From Pseudomonadaceae bacterium UBA836 (GTDB lineage Bacteria; Pseudomonadota; Gammaproteobacteria; Pseudomonadales; Pseudomonadaceae): a DNA stretch of 7,608 bases. The stretch spans positions 1 through 7,608 of the forward strand of contig DBHE01000202.1 of the NCBI GenBank assembly GCA_002296055.1, written 5' to 3'. Under the pieces are notes generated by a model. It was not told the origin of the DNA. It did no database searches and saw only the letters and a program-made list of their open reading frames with translations. Shown here piece by piece: positions 6,123 to 7,608 of the stretch. Every line of letters begins with the position of its first letter. Within the stretch, counting starts at the first letter, position 1. The translations under genes were made by a program, and so were the position numbers.

Positions 6123-6877
6123 AAGCGGTTCCCGAGGCTTACCACGGCGTTTGGCAGCGCACCCTGCTGCGTTTGTCGGACGGCACCGAAGACACAACCA
6201 CCCGCGTGTTCTGGCTGCAGAGCGCGCATCTGCACGCAGACCTGCGGATTCCTGATCCTGCGCCCAAGCTGCCGCTTGAGCGCGCAGCCCAGGCGGGGTT
6301 TGCCGGGCTGACCGAAGCCAGCCTTGGCCGCTGCCAGTGGCACCGCATCATCGATTTTCATCCCGACAGCGGCACCGACATCGGCAACATGCAGTTTGTC
6401 AGCAGTGAAGAGGTACACGAGACCGCGCTTGACTACAGCTATCTGGAAATCTGGCAGCGGCTGCCAGCGTCGCGTGGCCCGGTCGCCGAGTTATGGCTGC
6501 AGAGTGCTGATGGCTCCGGCCGCCAGGCCTGCTTGCTGCGCGCCGGTGATTACTTTTTCTTCGCCGCTGACCGCCCGCAGCGCTTGGCGCCGGGCCGCTC
6601 CCTGCTCACTTATCTGCAGCACGAGAACGCGGGCAATGCCGAGCATCTGCTCGGGTGTGAGCTGACCTTTGGCCGTATCAGCGGTGCCGAGCGGCCTTGG
6701 CAGATTCTGTTCAGCACCTTGCCGGCGGCCAGCGGCAGTCTGTTTTCTGTCCCTGCCGACGCGGCGCACTGGGACGCCTTGCCGGTCGCCTGGCTGGGTG
6801 TTCACGCCCCCGAGCATGGCTGGCGTCCGGCGCCCTTACCTAGTTTGCAGCCCCTGACTGAGGAGACACTGGTATGA
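6119..6877 (+). CDS. Conserved-looking protein of unknown function, possibly calycin/Hri1-like
   Basis: A 252-residue soluble protein with no signal peptide or membrane segment. I do not recognise it with confidence. It reads as beta-rich, with many aromatic residues and charged motifs: GVWQRTLL (10-17), DTTTRVFWLQ (25-34), ADLRIP (40-45), WHRIIDFHP (74-82), and an E-rich stretch ending YLEIWQRLP (108-116). The order of an FWL strand, an RIP turn, a W-x-x-x-D block and an E-x-W-Q strand recalls, from memory only, the fungal Hri1 family, a calycin-like lipocalin-type barrel. If correct, it would bind a small ligand rather than be a classic enzyme. GGAG (6107-6110) precedes the ATG, which overlaps the MBL-fold gene as ATGA and in turn overlaps the permease gene the same way. 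This tight coupling argues for a real pathway role. Confidence 0.8.
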   Translation: MKAVPEAYHGVWQRTLLRLSDGTEDTTTRVFWLQSAHLHADLRIPDPAPKLPLERAAQAGFAGLTEASLGRCQWHRIIDFHPDSGTDIGNMQFVSSEEVHETALDYSYLEIWQRLPASRGPVAELWLQSADGSGRQACLLRAGDYFFFAADRPQRLAPGRSLLTYLQHENAGNAEHLLGCELTFGRISGAERPWQILFSTLPAASGSLFSVPADAAHWDALPVAWLGVHAPEHGWRPAPLPSLQPLTEETLV

Positions 6878-7608
6878 ATGCACCAGCCCCCGTACCTGAA
6901 AGCCGCGCGGCTGAGGCCACGCGCAAGCCGCGCTCGCGCTGGTGGGCCGTGCGCGGCAACCTGTCGCCCCGCACCAGCGCTCTGTTGACGGCCTTTGGCC
7001 TGTCAGCGCCCTTTTTCATCTGGTGGCTGTATAGCGCCCTTGGCCTCAATGACCCGCTGTTCATGCCGGGCCCCGGCGCGGTGCTGGAGCGCGTGGTCAG
7101 CTGGTGGCAGGAGGAGGGCCTGTGGGATGACATCTGGATTAGCGTCTACCGGGTGATGGCGGGCTTTTTGCTATCGGCGATGATTGCCCTGCCGCTGGGG
7201 CTGTACCTGGGCACCTACAAGCCGGTGCAGGCGACACTGGAGCCGCTGATCGACTTTATCCGTTACATGCCAGCGGTGGCCTTTATTCCGCTGGTCATGC
7301 TCTGGGTGGGGATTGGCGAGGGCTCGAAGATCCTGATCATCTTTATCGGCACCTTCTTTCAGATGGTGCTGATGGCGGCTGAAGACATTCGCCGGGTGCC
7401 GATGGCGCAGATTGAAGCGGCGCAGACCATGGGCGCCTCGCGCAGCGAGATTATCCGTCTGGTGGTGTTGCCCTCGGCGCGCCCGGCGCTGCTCGACACC
7501 TTGCGCATCACCTGCGGCTGGGCCTGGACCTATCTGGTGGTGGCCGAGCTGGTGGCCTCCAACTCGGGGTTGGGCTACGCCATCCTGCGCGCCCAGCGCT
7601 ACATGCAC
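6874..7608 (+). CDS. ABC transporter permease, NitT/TauT (SsuC/TauC-like) family, 3' end outside the window
   Basis: 245 residues are visible and the frame is still open at the right edge, so the C-terminus is missing. It forms the inner-membrane channel of the importer whose binding protein is encoded at 264. After a basic, Pro/Arg-rich cytoplasmic tail (1-33) come a first membrane span (about 35-55), FMPGPGAVL typical of SsuC-like permeases, a second span (about 95-115), and the PAVAFIPLVMLWVGIGEGSK block. The EAA loop that contacts the ATPase is clear: EAAQTMGAS starting at 181, with the V-V-L-P end at 197-200. AGGAGA (6861-6866) sits 8 bases before the ATG, which overlaps the previous stop as ATGA. 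An ATP-binding subunit is expected next. A gap of about 5.6 kb between binding protein and permease is unusual but shares one transcript. Confidence 0.93.
   Translation, partial: MNAPAPVPESRAAEATRKPRSRWWAVRGNLSPRTSALLTAFGLSAPFFIWWLYSALGLNDPLFMPGPGAVLERVVSWWQEEGLWDDIWISVYRVMAGFLLSAMIALPLGLYLGTYKPVQATLEPLIDFIRYMPAVAFIPLVMLWVGIGEGSKILIIFIGTFFQMVLMAAEDIRRVPMAQIEAAQTMGASRSEIIRLVVLPSARPALLDTLRITCGWAWTYLVVAELVASNSGLGYAILRAQRYMH

Overview
The window is GC-rich and compact, with nearly every gene on the + strand and several ATGA or TGATG stop/start overlaps. The codon use, a near-perfect sigma-54 (RpoN) promoter and the gene families suggest a gammaproteobacterium, tentatively a Pseudomonas relative. 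The taxonomic call is an inference and is not decided by any marker gene here.

Layout. Positions 1-263 hold no protein gene but are dense in control elements: a -24/-12 sigma-54 promoter (about 24-40), a pair of overlapping hairpins (61-84), and a clear ykkC/guanidine-I riboswitch aptamer (core about 111-208), followed by a Shine-Dalgarno just before the first gene. Then come eight genes in one apparent operon: a secreted NitT/TauT-type ABC substrate-binding protein (264-1271); a strong GC-rich hairpin without a T-run (1278-1300); a membrane fatty-acid-desaturase-like diiron enzyme (1324-2349); two tandem short-chain dehydrogenases (2352-3137, 3137-3892); a creatininase-family amidohydrolase very close to true creatininase (3924-4694); an isochorismatase-like cysteine hydrolase of the biuret/ureidoacrylate hydrolase type (4696-5343); an AiiA-like metallo-beta-lactamase-fold hydrolase lacking the AiiA catalytic Tyr (5340-6122); an unrecognised 252-residue protein (6119-6877); and an ABC permease that runs off the right edge (6874->7608). 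The ATPase subunit of the transporter is not in the window and probably follows.

How they may work together. The promoter type suggests nitrogen control and the riboswitch senses guanidine, so the operon looks like a nitrogen-scavenging island for a guanidine-containing compound. The importer would capture the substrate. The diiron enzyme and the two dehydrogenases would oxidise a carbon side chain. The creatininase homologue, cysteine hydrolase and metallo-hydrolase would then hydrolyse C-N or ring amide/lactone bonds. No guanidine carboxylase, carboxyguanidine deiminase, allophanate hydrolase or arginase-type guanidinase is visible, so this gene set does not match the guanidine-degradation routes I know. 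It is a candidate for an undescribed guanidino-compound pathway. The substrate and the order of steps are inference.
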